From NCBI GenBank assembly GCA_029880245.1, contig JAOUOR010000004.1, forward strand, positions 1-54,273: a DNA stretch of 54,273 bases, read 5' to 3'. This document shows positions 29,184 to 37,610 of this stretch, piece after piece. The position numbers and the translations under genes are program-made. Source of the DNA: Alphaproteobacteria bacterium (GTDB lineage Bacteria; Pseudomonadota; Alphaproteobacteria; Micavibrionales; Micavibrionaceae). Positions within the stretch are counted from its first letter, which is position 1, and every line of letters begins with the position of its first letter. The notes under the pieces are model-generated. The model made no database searches. It had not been told where the DNA came from and saw only the letters and a list, made by a program, of their open reading frames with translations.

Positions 29184-29600
29184 ATGACCGATAACAACAT
29201 AACAAACTTTCCTGATTTGGGCGGCGAATTGACACGGGATGTTATTGGCTGCGCGATTGAAGTGCACAAATATTTTGGTCCCGGCTTGCTGGAAAATATT
29301 TATGAGCAATGTCTTGCGATAGAGCTTGTTAATAAAGGTTTTGACGTTCAGGTTCAAACAGCGATGCCAGTCAATTACAAAGACAATATATTTGAAAACG
29401 CTTATAAAATGGATTTATGGGTGAATAAAAAACTGGTTGTTGAGCTTAAGGCCGTTGACAAGGTATTACCCGTTCACGAGGCTCAAATTCTGAGCTATAT
29501 GAAGCTATCTAAATCTCCTTTGGGATTGCTGATAAATTTTAATGCAAAACTGTTGAAAGATGGTATAAAGCGTTATGCTTTGAGTGAGCATAAAAAATAA
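29184..29600 (+). CDS. GxxExxY family protein, PD-(D/E)xK-like
   Basis: 138 residues. It contains FGPGLLENIYEQCL, the G-x-x-E-x-x-Y motif naming the family, preceded by GGELTRDVIGCAIEVHKYFGPG. The later segment YKMDLWVNKKLVVELKAVDKV has an Asp, then E-x-K spacing like the nuclease fold core (D ... ExK). Function unproven in the family. The gene lies between atpD and atpC and is bordered by CTCTGCG-rich repeats in the same orientation (29123-29151 and 29606-29624). It is preceded by an A-rich stretch with no strong ribosome site. Confidence 0.85.
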   Translation: MTDNNITNFPDLGGELTRDVIGCAIEVHKYFGPGLLENIYEQCLAIELVNKGFDVQVQTAMPVNYKDNIFENAYKMDLWVNKKLVVELKAVDKVLPVHEAQILSYMKLSKSPLGLLINFNAKLLKDGIKRYALSEHKK

Positions 29601-29605
29601 AAAAA

Positions 29606-29628
29606 CTGCGCACTCTGTAGTTTTAAAA
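29606..29628 (+). repeat. Right repeat of the GxxExxY element (copy C)
   Basis: CTGCGCACTCTGTAGTTTT followed by AAAA. It is a direct copy of the end of repeat B and the inverse of repeat A. It ends 9 bases before the atpC start and so contributes to the atpC leader. Confidence 0.7.
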
Positions 29629-29637
29629 GGAATAAAA

Positions 29638-30054
29638 ATGAGCGACACACAAATTAAATTCGAACTTGTTTCACCGGAAGAAAAGCTGGTTTCTGATTCA
29701 TACCGTATGGTGGTTGTACCGGGGGATGAGGGCATAATCGGCGTACTGCCGGGGCATAGCTCTTTAGTGACGTCATTAAAGGCTGGTGTTGTGAAGATGT
29801 ACAAAACCAACGATGATAAAGACCCGGCGCGTGTGTTTATTGCCGGCGGTTTTGCCGATATCACGCCCGAGCTATGTACGGTTCTGGCTGAAGGTGCGGT
29901 TAATGTGAACAAGCTTAACAAGGCCGATCTTGATAAAACTCTTGCCGATTTGAATGAAGATCTTAATCTTGCAAAAGAAGAGGCCGATAAAAAACGCATT
30001 GAGCAGAAAATTGCCATTGTGAAAGCCAAAATTCAGGCCGTCTCTGACGCTTGA
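29638..30054 (+). CDS. atpC: F1 ATP synthase epsilon subunit
   Basis: Rotor subunit and inhibitor of F1 ATPase activity. 138 residues from ATG 29638, preceded by AAAGGAAT; an in-frame ATG at 29584 would extend into the repeat and is unlikely. IKFELVSPEEKLVSDSYRMVVVPGDEGIIGVLPGHSSLVTSLKAGVV is the conserved beta-sandwich; the C-terminal part is a helical hairpin. It is separated from atpD by a 0.98-kb insertion with two foreign-looking genes. It is convergent with the LOG-family gene, stops one base apart. Confidence 0.94.
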   Translation: MSDTQIKFELVSPEEKLVSDSYRMVVVPGDEGIIGVLPGHSSLVTSLKAGVVKMYKTNDDKDPARVFIAGGFADITPELCTVLAEGAVNVNKLNKADLDKTLADLNEDLNLAKEEADKKRIEQKIAIVKAKIQAVSDA

Positions 30055-30055
30055 T

Positions 30056-30985
30056 TTAATTCTTCTCGACGATTTCAATATGGGTTTCAGTCTCGCTTGG
30101 CCCCCATTTTTCCTCATGCAGGTCTATTTTTGTTTCTTTTTGTGTGTTAAGCACTTCTTCCAGAGTCTCCATACTGCCCGCTACGGAAAATAGTCTCGTG
30201 CATTTAGGTGTGATGAAATGCTCATTTTGGGCTGTTCTAACCCATTTCAAAAAGAGGTCAAATTGCCCCTTATCATTAAGAAGGCCGATAGGACGGTTAT
30301 GTTTGCCAAGTTGTTTCAAGCCCAAAGCTGTGGCGAGGATATATGTGTTTTTGATATTGGCGTTATCAATGATCAAATCTTTGTTATCTTGTCTTAAAAT
30401 ATCATCTTCAAAATGGGGATAATTAATTTCGCTCTTGATAATAATTGACGGAGCTTTCCAACTTTCCAGCTTTGGAATTATCTGTTCTGTATTACTGACC
30501 TCAATGTAATAATTATAGGGCATATCAGGCAGCGTTTTAAGAAATTCTATTAAATGGTCCCAATAGCCCTCAATATTGACGAAGACAATAGGTTTTTTAT
30601 GCAAAGATAGATTGGCCCAATAGAGAGCTTCCAAAGCTTCGTCAATGGTACCAAAGCCTCCGGGCAGTACAATCACGACATCGGCTCTTTGAAACATCAG
30701 GCGTTTGCGTTCCCATAGATCCGGTACTAGAATAGTTTCATTAAGGTTCGGGTGAACGCGTTCACTGTCTTTTAGGCTTTTCGGGATAATGCCCGTAACA
30801 TGCGCTCCATATTCAAGACTGGAGCTTGCTACAATACCCATAAGACCCGCATCCATACCGCCATAAACGAGTTCACGGTTACTTTCACCAATGATTTGTC
30901 CTGTTTTTCGGGCCGTTTCCTTGAAAACATCGCGGCAGAGACCAGAAGAACCAAGATAGACAGCTAAGGATTTAATATTGTTCAT
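30056..30985 (-). CDS. LOG-family nucleoside-5'-monophosphate phosphoribohydrolase, with C-terminal extension
   Basis: 309 residues. The N-terminal 185 or so match the LOG/TIGR00730 lysine decarboxylase-like Rossmann family: VYLGSS, LVYGGMDAGLMGIVA, the ERKRLMFQRADVVIVLPGGFGTIDEALEAL motif (R ... PGGxGTxxE) that defines the active site, and the substrate helix WANLSLHKKPIVFVN. In the family these cut N6-modified AMP or similar nucleotides. The remaining 120 residues (HNRPIGLLNDKGQFDLFLKWV and on) are additional and may be a partial repeat, since they resemble the IGLLNx-GYFDxLLxFL part of other LOG proteins. Its start overlaps the pabA stop (ATGA), so it is translated with the folate genes. 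Confidence 0.8.
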   Translation of the reverse strand: MNNIKSLAVYLGSSGLCRDVFKETARKTGQIIGESNRELVYGGMDAGLMGIVASSSLEYGAHVTGIIPKSLKDSERVHPNLNETILVPDLWERKRLMFQRADVVIVLPGGFGTIDEALEALYWANLSLHKKPIVFVNIEGYWDHLIEFLKTLPDMPYNYYIEVSNTEQIIPKLESWKAPSIIIKSEINYPHFEDDILRQDNKDLIIDNANIKNTYILATALGLKQLGKHNRPIGLLNDKGQFDLFLKWVRTAQNEHFITPKCTRLFSVAGSMETLEEVLNTQKETKIDLHEEKWGPSETETHIEIVEKN

Positions 30986-31611
30986 TGATTATTATATTTG
31001 AGGTTAGAAAAAGTTTTATTTCCATCTTTATCTTTTTTATTCCATTCATCGGCAATATGCAGGAAATTTTTCATTAGGTCCAGTCCCCAATGCGTCAGAA
31101 CCGACTCCGGGTGAAATTGCAGGCCATAAACCGGATAATTCTTGTGACGTATGGCCATGATTTCTCCATTAGGGCTTTTGATCGTAACAACCAGATCGGA
31201 ACTTTCAGGAATCTCCGTTACAAGAGAATGATAACGCCCCGCGATAATCGGAGATTGAATGTTTTCAAAAATACCTGTGCTGTCATGCTCAAGCGCTTCA
31301 CTCTTACCATGCATGGGGTAATTACTGTGCACGGTCTTTCCGCCATAGGCTTCTCCAATGGCTTGATGCCCGAGACAAATGCCCAAAATAGGGATTGTAC
31401 TGCCGCATTGCCCGATTAGCTCGATACAAATTCCGGCTTTTTGTGGTGTAGAAGGGCCGGGAGACAAGATAACAGCCTCTGGCTTCATATCAAGAATATC
31501 CTCAACCGGGAGCGCATCATTCCGTATAACACGTGTCTCGCGGCCCAGCTTTTTGACATAGCCCGCCAATGTGTACACAAAAGAATCATAATTATCGATG
31601 ATCAGGATCAT
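30982..31611 (-). CDS. pabA: Aminodeoxychorismate/anthranilate synthase glutamine amidotransferase component
   Basis: Provides ammonia from glutamine to the chorismate-using partner. 209 residues, class I amidotransferase: LIIDNYDSFVYTL, LSPGPSTP, nucleophile Cys in GICLGHQAIGEAYGG, and QFHPESVLT with catalytic His and Glu. Because the upstream gene is pabB-like and no trp gene is near, PabA is the better name; many such proteins serve both folate and tryptophan pathways. The last 20 or so residues are a charged tail. Confidence 0.9.
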   Translation of the reverse strand: MILIIDNYDSFVYTLAGYVKKLGRETRVIRNDALPVEDILDMKPEAVILSPGPSTPQKAGICIELIGQCGSTIPILGICLGHQAIGEAYGGKTVHSNYPMHGKSEALEHDSTGIFENIQSPIIAGRYHSLVTEIPESSDLVVTIKSPNGEIMAIRHKNYPVYGLQFHPESVLTHWGLDLMKNFLHIADEWNKKDKDGNKTFSNLKYNNQ

Positions 31612-31639
31612 TGAGTTAGATTACAGCCGCTAAATAAGT

Positions 31640-31738
31640 GTCATTGCCTGAATTTTCTATTTAAGAAAATTCTAAGGCAATCCATACACAAGAAAATCAG
31701 ATTCCCCTAGAATTTTTTTCAAAAATTCGGGGAATGAC
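31640..31738. repeat. GTCAT...TGAC palindromic element between pabB and pabA
   Basis: It begins GTCATTGCCT and ends GGGGAATGAC. ATTGCCT (31643-31649) pairs with AGGCAAT downstream across a long AT stem, and ATTCCCC (31701-31707) pairs with GGGGAAT (31729-31735). This is the longest and most AT-rich member found. Confidence 0.75.
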
Positions 31739-31755
31739 GCTTCCAAAAAGTGTAA

Positions 31756-33174
31756 TTAGGCAGATGATTTTTTGAGAATGTCTGATTCTTTCTGAGTTTC
31801 GAATGACTTCAATATGCCCTCGGCTTTATCAAGGGTTTCCTGATATTCCTGAATAGGTGCGGAATCGGCCACAATCCCGCCGCCGACTTGCAGGCTTACC
31901 CCGTCCTGATCATAAACCAGCGTGCGGATCAGGATATTCGTATCCATTGTTCCGTCAAAGCCGATATATCCCATTGAACCGCAATAGGGTCCGCGGCGGT
32001 CTGTTTCCAGTTCCTCGATAATTTCCATGGCGCGGATTTTCGGCGCACCTGTGATCGAGCCGCCGGGGAAGCAGGCTTCGAGTAAATCAATGGAATCTTT
32101 ATCCTGCTCCAGCTTTCCTTTGATATAGGAAACAAGATGATGCACATTTGAAAACGTTTCAAGCTTGCATAAATCGCTCACATCTATGCTTTCGGGCGTA
32201 CACACTTTGGATAGATCATTCCTGAGTAAATCCACGATCATTGTATTCTCGGCGCGGTCTTTCTCACTATTTGTAAGATCCCTCCGGAAGGCACGATCTT
32301 GCGTTTTATCCTCGACATGGGGACGCGTACCTTTAATGGGGCAGGTTTCAACAAGACCGTCTTTTACAGTCACAAAACGCTCCGGCGAAGCAGAGGAAAT
32401 TTTCACTGCGCCTAAATTCATATAGCAGGCAAACGGTGCGGGATTAATCTCGCGCATATGGACGTAATGGACAAACGCGTCAAAATCCTTTGGGAGCTTT
32501 GACTCAAGTCGCTGAGATAAATTGGCTTGGAAAATCTCGCCACTTTTTATGTAATCGATGGTTTTCCGCACGTTATCCTGATAATCTTTTTCCGTGAAGT
32601 TCGAAACCCAATGCGTCTCGGCGGCTTCATAGGGTGGAATTTCATAACTATCCGATATCAGCCCTAGAAAATGAGCGCATTTTTTCGCGGCTTCTTCTTT
32701 GTTTTGTGCATGAGTAAAGATCCAGCTTTTATGGAGCAAATGATCACAAGCCAGAACTTGGTCGTAAACACCAACCGCCATGTCAGGGATATGTCTTCTG
32801 TTTTTGGTGGAAGAGGGGAGTTTTTCAATATAACGTCCGAGGTCATAACCGAATAGCCCTGCAAGACCGCCCTGAAACGGTGGCAGATTAGGCAGGCGTT
32901 TTGTTTCCTCAACCCACGACTCGATGCGGTCGCGTATCAGATTAAAAGGCTCATCACACTCGAAAGATAAACGCTGTTCCCAATTCGTAACATCGGCCTT
33001 ACCGTCTTTGACTTCGATTGTTTCAACGGGCTGGGCCATAACAAAGGAATAGCGGCTATTATTGTGGTTTTTATCGCTGCTATCCAGCAACAGGCTATAG
33101 GGCATGTGCTTGATGCCGGCAAAAGCCGCAATAGGGTCAATATAGTCGATTTGCTCTACATATGGTTTATTCAC
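31756..33174 (-). CDS. pabB: Aminodeoxychorismate synthase component I
   Basis: Converts chorismate and ammonia to 4-amino-4-deoxychorismate for folate. 472 residues, chorismate-binding family. The C-terminal half has FQANLSQRLE, SPERFV, TCPIKGTRPH, DLLRNDLSKV, HLVSYIKGKL, FPGGSITGAPKIRAMEII and GYIGFDG. The PIKGT box with Lys (TrpE has Ala there) supports PabB over anthranilate synthase. The N-terminus is a divergent glutamine-amidotransferase-binding region (PPFQGGLAGLFGYDLGRYIE). First gene of the minus-strand pabB-pabA-LOG run. No pabC is visible nearby. Confidence 0.93.
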   Translation of the reverse strand: MNKPYVEQIDYIDPIAAFAGIKHMPYSLLLDSSDKNHNNSRYSFVMAQPVETIEVKDGKADVTNWEQRLSFECDEPFNLIRDRIESWVEETKRLPNLPPFQGGLAGLFGYDLGRYIEKLPSSTKNRRHIPDMAVGVYDQVLACDHLLHKSWIFTHAQNKEEAAKKCAHFLGLISDSYEIPPYEAAETHWVSNFTEKDYQDNVRKTIDYIKSGEIFQANLSQRLESKLPKDFDAFVHYVHMREINPAPFACYMNLGAVKISSASPERFVTVKDGLVETCPIKGTRPHVEDKTQDRAFRRDLTNSEKDRAENTMIVDLLRNDLSKVCTPESIDVSDLCKLETFSNVHHLVSYIKGKLEQDKDSIDLLEACFPGGSITGAPKIRAMEIIEELETDRRGPYCGSMGYIGFDGTMDTNILIRTLVYDQDGVSLQVGGGIVADSAPIQEYQETLDKAEGILKSFETQKESDILKKSSA

Positions 33175-33418
33175 GACCCTGTTCCTCGTCTGTGTCTATA
33201 TCAATATAATGTTTGACTAAGTGCTTATAGTATAAAAAGCGATAGCCTCAAAACACAAACTTATTTCTGTTTTTTGTCCACAGTGGGTGAAGCAGTTAAG
33301 TCTTGTGGAGAAGTTGGATCATCGGACTATCGGCTTTTCTAGAATCATCCTAACCTAAAGAGGTGCTACGAAGATATTGGTTCTTGATTTGTTCTTTTTA
33401 TTGAGATAACTTGTTGTT

Positions 33419-34054
33419 ATGAATCCTTTAGAAAAATTAAATGGCTTATACGATATTATCAATTATAGAAATGCTGCGGGTATATTGCAAACAGGGTGCC
33501 CTGATGATTTTAATGAATTGATCGAAGCCTTTGTCAATGTTCGCCTATCTGTTGAAGATTTGACAGTTAGTGGCGGTAATGAGTCAAATATCCCGAAGAA
33601 ATTTTCTGTTTTATTACGGTCCAAAGGATGGAGAGAAACTCAGATTTCAGGTGATTTATTAGTAAAACTAAAGGCCCAAAAGACAGATTCTAGAGGTTTT
33701 GAAGAGAAGGATATTCTGATAGAAAAATTTCTTGATGGTCACAAAATAGATTACGTCAAAAATAGAATTGCTTTTGATTTGGAGTGGAATAGCAAAGATC
33801 AGACATTTGACAGGGATCTGTATGCTTTTGCGGCATTCTATCAGGCAAATATCATTGATGCTGCCGTGCTTGTCACACGTAGTGCTTCTATGAATCAAGT
33901 ATTTGAAAAATTAAATATTAAGAGGAAATATGGTGCAAGTACTACGTGGATGGGCAAACTTGATTATCGTATCAATGCAAATCGTAGTGGTGGATGTCCA
34001 GTATTAGCACTTGGCATAACTCCCAAATTAATACAAGACTGGCCTCAATCATAA
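33419..34054 (+). CDS. BglII-family type II restriction endonuclease
   Basis: 211 residues. Residues about 108-135, containing D111, D120-L-E122-W-N, K126 and DRDLYAFAAFY, resemble the catalytic segment of BglII-like endonucleases (acidic residue, then D/E-x-E/Q, with W-N-x-K-D...FDRDL after it). The middle (KKFSVLLRSKGW) also fits that family. No other gene type shares this arrangement as far as I can judge. It is followed 15 bases later by a DNA adenine methyltransferase, so the two form a compact type II restriction-modification system. The gene is visibly more AT-rich than uvrB beside it, suggesting acquisition. The site cut is unknown; BglII-like enzymes often recognise sequences with a GATC core. 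Confidence 0.75.
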   Translation: MNPLEKLNGLYDIINYRNAAGILQTGCPDDFNELIEAFVNVRLSVEDLTVSGGNESNIPKKFSVLLRSKGWRETQISGDLLVKLKAQKTDSRGFEEKDILIEKFLDGHKIDYVKNRIAFDLEWNSKDQTFDRDLYAFAAFYQANIIDAAVLVTRSASMNQVFEKLNIKRKYGASTTWMGKLDYRINANRSGGCPVLALGITPKLIQDWPQS

Positions 34055-34069
34055 ACCAAGGATAGGAAT

Positions 34070-34693
34070 ATGTTTAAAGATTTACACGGAAGAAAATATG
34101 GAACTATTTTGGCAGATCCTCCTTGGCAATTTGCTAATCGTACGGGGAAAGTTGCTCCCGAACACAAAAGGCTGAATAGATACAGTACAATGTCTCTAGA
34201 AGAAATCTGTTCAATGCCTGTCTCAGATATGGCAGAAGATAAAGCGCATTTATATTTATGGGTGCCAAATGCCCTTTTGAAAGAAGGGCTTGATGTGATG
34301 TCGGCTTGGGGATTTGACTACAAAACAAATATCATTTGGCAGAAAGTTCGGAAAGATGGTGAGCCAGATGGGCGGGGGGTAGGTTTTTACTTCCGTAATA
34401 CAACAGAGATACTTCTTTTTGGTATTAAGGGAAAAAATGCAAGAACATTACAACGCGGCAGATCTCAGGTTAATGTTATAAAAAGTAGAAAGAGGGAACA
34501 TTCAAGAAAACCTGATGAGCAATATGACATTATTCAGGATTGTAGTTGGGGGCCGTTTCTGGAGCTCTTTGCTCGTGGTCCACGTGAAGGATGGGATGTA
34601 TGGGGTAATCAATCAGAGGATTATGAACCTACATGGAAAACCTATTCAAATCACTCACAAAAAGAAGACCGTGAGACAGTTTCTGCTTTTTAA
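34070..34693 (+). CDS. MT-A70 family DNA N6-adenine methyltransferase
   Basis: 207 residues. The catalytic DPPW motif lies in [10 protein letters not shown] near residue 17; [32 protein letters not shown] and the [13 protein letters not shown] region follow the MT-A70 pattern, with the AdoMet-contacting WDVWGNQ near the end. In bacteria this family includes m6A DNA methyltransferases such as those related to M.MunI. It is the second gene of the endonuclease pair and would protect the host. The stop overlaps the uvrB stop on the opposite strand by a few bases. No controller gene is visible. AT-rich like its partner. Confidence 0.85.
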   Translation: MFKDLHGRKYGTILADPPWQFANRTGKVAPEHKRLNRYSTMSLEEICSMPVSDMAEDKAHLYLWVPNALLKEGLDVMSAWGFDYKTNIIWQKVRKDGEPDGRGVGFYFRNTTEILLFGIKGKNARTLQRGRSQVNVIKSRKREHSRKPDEQYDIIQDCSWGPFLELFARGPREGWDVWGNQSEDYEPTWKTYSNHSQKEDRETVSAF

Positions 34694-36750
34694 AACCCCA
34701 ACTCCGTTTCCTCTAATTTCTTAATTTCATCACGCAGGCGGGCGGCTTCTTCAAATTCGAGGTCGCTTGCGGCCTTAAACATTTTCTTGCGCAAGGCTTC
34801 GATATGCTTATGCAGGGCTTCAGGGCTATGCAGGAACTTTTGTGCGCCGTCATCATGCAATGTTCTATAGGTTGCGCTGTCTTTTTGTTCATACATATGA
34901 TCGAAGGCAGTCGAGATATTTTTCTCGATGGTTTTGGGGGTAATCCCGTGTTCCTCATTATAGGCCGTCTGCTTTTCGCGGCGGCGCTGTGTCTCGTCAA
35001 TTGCATATTGCATGGAGTCCGTGATGCGGTCGGCATAAAGGATGGCTTTGCCGTGAATATTTCTCGCGGCGCGGCCTATGGTCTGGACCATAGAGGTTTT
35101 GGAGCGTAAGAAGCCTTCCTTATCTGCATCCAAAATACACACGCGCATACATTCAGGAATATCCAGCCCCTCACGCAAGAGGTTAATCCCGACCAGAACG
35201 TTGAATTTGCCGTAGCGTAAATCCTGCATGATCTCTATGCGCTCCAGCGTATCGACGTCTGAGTGTAAATAGCGCACAGCAATGTTGTTATCATTGAGAT
35301 ATTCGCTCAAATCCTCGGCCATCTTTTTGGTCAGGGTCGTAACCAGAACGCGCCCGCCTTGTTTGATGACCTTATGACATTCATGCATTAGATCATCAAC
35401 TTGATGTTCCGTTGGTCTGACTTCGACTTCCGGATCAATCAGGCCAGTTGGGCGGACAACCTGCTCAGCGCTGATGCCGCCCGATTGCTCTAACTCCCAA
35501 GGACCAGGCGTGGCAGAGACATAGATGGTTTGTTTTCGCAAGGCATTCCATTCCTCGAACTGCAAGGGCCGGTTATCAAGCGCTGCCGGAACTCGAAATC
35601 CGTGCTCTACCAGAGTCATTTTGCGCTGACGATCGCCATTATACATGGCGCGAAGCTGAGGCACCATCACATGGCTTTCATCCAGAAACATCAGCGTGTC
35701 ATCCGGCAGATATTCGATCAGGGTCGGGGGTGGTTCGCCAATGTCTCGCCCTGTCAGGTAACGGGAATAATTTTCGATCCCTTTACAAGAGCCAGTGGCT
35801 GCCAGCATCTCAAGGTCAAATTTTGTACGTTGTTCAAGGCGTTGTGCTTCCAGCAATTTATTCTCATTGTTGAAATATGCCAGTCGTTCTTTAAGGTCTT
35901 TTCGGATGGACTTGATAGCTTGCTGCATGGTAGGGCCCGGCGTGATGTAATGCGAGTTCGCAAAGATACGCACACCTTCAAGGTTTTCAAATTTCTCACC
36001 TGTCAGGGGATCAAATTCCGTAATTTCTTCCAACTCATCTCCGAAGAGGGAAAACCGCCATGCACGGTCCTCGAAGTGCGCGGGGAATATCTCGACCGTA
36101 TCACCGCGCACACGGAAAGACCCTCGCTCAAAGGCCAAATCATTGCGGTTATATTGAAGCTCAACAAATTTGGCGATCATCTGGCTGCGGTCAATAATAT
36201 CGCCCTTGGTCAGGGGAAAAGCCATAGCCATGTAATCTTCTTTAGAGCCTATACCGTAAATCGAGGAAACAGAAGCCACGATGATACAATCTTTGCGCTC
36301 GAACAGGGCGCGAGTGGCAGCGTGACGCATCCGGTCGATCTGTTCATTGATGCTGGAATCCTTTTCTATGAACGTATCTGTTTTGGGAACATAAGCTTCC
36401 GGCTGGTAGTAATCATAATAAGAAACAAAATACTCCACGGCATTATCTGGAAAAAAACCTTTAAACTCGGAGTAAAGCTGAGCCGCCAGCGTCTTGTTTG
36501 GCGCTAAAATTAGGGCAGGGCGCTGGAGCTTCTGAATGATATGCGCCATAGTGAAGGTCTTACCCGATCCTGTAACGCCGAGCAGGGTTTGATCACTCAG
36601 GCCGTTTTCAATGCCGTCGCATAAAGTTTCGATAGCTTTAGGCTGGTCACCCGCAGGTTCAAAATCCGAATGAATCCTGAACGGGGCAGAGCGGTCAAAT
36701 TCTTTCGGAAGTATCAAAGGACGTTCATTATTTGAAATTATAGCTTTCAT
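34690..36750 (-). CDS. uvrB: UvrABC system protein B
   Basis: Damage-verifying helicase-like subunit of nucleotide excision repair. 686 residues, close to the family's usual length. [14 protein letters not shown], Walker A GVTGSGKT, the beta-hairpin [30 protein letters not shown] box, and helicase motifs [14 protein letters not shown] and QTIGRAARN are all present; the C-terminal UVR motif ([20 protein letters not shown]...[11 protein letters not shown]) binds UvrC. Starts at ATG 36750. Confidence 0.98.
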   Translation of the reverse strand: MKAIISNNERPLILPKEFDRSAPFRIHSDFEPAGDQPKAIETLCDGIENGLSDQTLLGVTGSGKTFTMAHIIQKLQRPALILAPNKTLAAQLYSEFKGFFPDNAVEYFVSYYDYYQPEAYVPKTDTFIEKDSSINEQIDRMRHAATRALFERKDCIIVASVSSIYGIGSKEDYMAMAFPLTKGDIIDRSQMIAKFVELQYNRNDLAFERGSFRVRGDTVEIFPAHFEDRAWRFSLFGDELEEITEFDPLTGEKFENLEGVRIFANSHYITPGPTMQQAIKSIRKDLKERLAYFNNENKLLEAQRLEQRTKFDLEMLAATGSCKGIENYSRYLTGRDIGEPPPTLIEYLPDDTLMFLDESHVMVPQLRAMYNGDRQRKMTLVEHGFRVPAALDNRPLQFEEWNALRKQTIYVSATPGPWELEQSGGISAEQVVRPTGLIDPEVEVRPTEHQVDDLMHECHKVIKQGGRVLVTTLTKKMAEDLSEYLNDNNIAVRYLHSDVDTLERIEIMQDLRYGKFNVLVGINLLREGLDIPECMRVCILDADKEGFLRSKTSMVQTIGRAARNIHGKAILYADRITDSMQYAIDETQRRREKQTAYNEEHGITPKTIEKNISTAFDHMYEQKDSATYRTLHDDGAQKFLHSPEALHKHIEALRKKMFKAASDLEFEEAARLRDEIKKLEETELGF

Positions 36751-36893
36751 AGCTATTAATTACAGCATGACTTGATTTTTATCAATCGGCAGGGTGTGAA
36801 TGCTGCGACGCACAACAGTTTTCTGCGAAAATTGGATAAAATTTTAAATAAATTTTAATCAAACCCGCGATATAGTTAAAGTATAACGGAGTT

Positions 36894-36980
36894 ATGGGGG
36901 AAAAACAGCTGCGTATTACTTGTGCTTGCGCGTTTCTCTATATGTCTGCGTTAATAGTTTATAAAAAAACTATAGACTAA
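36894..36980 (+). CDS. Possible 28-residue ORF before the 37022 gene
   Basis: ATG at 36894, stop at 36978-36980: MGEKQLRITCACAFLYMSALIVYKK and three more residues, with a hydrophobic centre. CGGAG lies only two bases before the ATG, closer than usual, and TATAAC at 36883 would be too near to be its -10. It could be a leader peptide or chance. The rest of the 271-base gap before 37022 holds nothing else I recognise. Confidence 0.18.
   Translation: MGEKQLRITCACAFLYMSALIVYKKTID
36954..36973. promoter_or_regulatory. AT-rich inverted repeat upstream of the 37022 gene
   Basis: ATAGTTT (36954-36960) and AAACTAT (36967-36973) pair perfectly around ATAAAA, about 50 bases before the start at 37022. 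ATAGAC recurs twice just downstream. It may be an operator or chance in AT-rich DNA. Confidence 0.25.
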
Positions 36981-37021
36981 AATAATATTGTAATAACCAT
37001 AGACAAGAGAAATGCTGGGTC

Positions 37022-37531
37022 ATGATTAGCTTAGAGAGTATGCGTACTTCATCGAAGAAAATACTCAGGGACATAGAGGCTTTTGAACGCCATTGCGTCG
37101 GGGAAAGCCGCATGACACCAGAGGAATTTCGATCTATCAATATGGAATTGAGCGTTGGGGCAGTTTTAACAATCGGAAAATACCGTATTAAAAATTCTGA
37201 ACAGGGAAAACGTGTTTTCTGGCTGGGGCCTGATGGTCATGAGTATGATTTGGGTCTCGCTCATGATATAAATGTTTTGCGCGATTATCCGGGGTTTCAT
37301 GGTCAAAGATCCGTTGCTTTGGCGGCTGATAAAGTGGCAGAAAGTAAGATTGTACATATGGCCAGCGCACAAGGCAGTGTTTCTGTTGTGACAATGCGTG
37401 ACGGGAGTGTGGGCATAGGACCGAATTACAGAATGGCTCTACGAAATGCGGCTCTTAAGATGCATTTGAAATCCTATTTTAATCGTTTGAGTTTGGCCTC
37501 GCTATGGGAACGGGTTATGGGGTACGCCTAG
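37022..37531 (+). CDS. Hypothetical protein
   Basis: 169 residues, no signal peptide or membrane segment. I do not recognise it. It has an N-terminal charged helix, then a middle section with FWLGPDGHEYDLGLAHDINVLRDYPGFHG that looks like a small beta-rich fold, then MRDGSVGIGPNYRMALRNAALKMHLKSYF at the end. The phrase DGSVGIGPNYRMALRNAA may be a ligand-binding loop before a helix. Starts at ATG 37022, with no strong ribosome site. It precedes a MscS channel by 79 bases, so co-transcription is possible. Confidence 0.65.
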   Translation: MISLESMRTSSKKILRDIEAFERHCVGESRMTPEEFRSINMELSVGAVLTIGKYRIKNSEQGKRVFWLGPDGHEYDLGLAHDINVLRDYPGFHGQRSVALAADKVAESKIVHMASAQGSVSVVTMRDGSVGIGPNYRMALRNAALKMHLKSYFNRLSLASLWERVMGYA

Positions 37532-37610
37532 ACTTTTTTGGGCATGTGTCCTTGTACTCTAAACCTATAAATATTATGCTCCGGCTATTAGATAATAGCA
37601 GGAGTTTTTT

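Noticed and set aside
33274-33282. TTGTCCACA resembling a DnaA box
   Set aside because: It has one mismatch to TTATCCACA, no partner boxes and no dnaA/dnaN or AT-rich unwinding region nearby, so no origin can be claimed.
35530-36507. 325-codon open frame on the plus strand
   Set aside because: It lies wholly inside uvrB, whose motifs are complete on the minus strand. The encoded sequence shows no family pattern.
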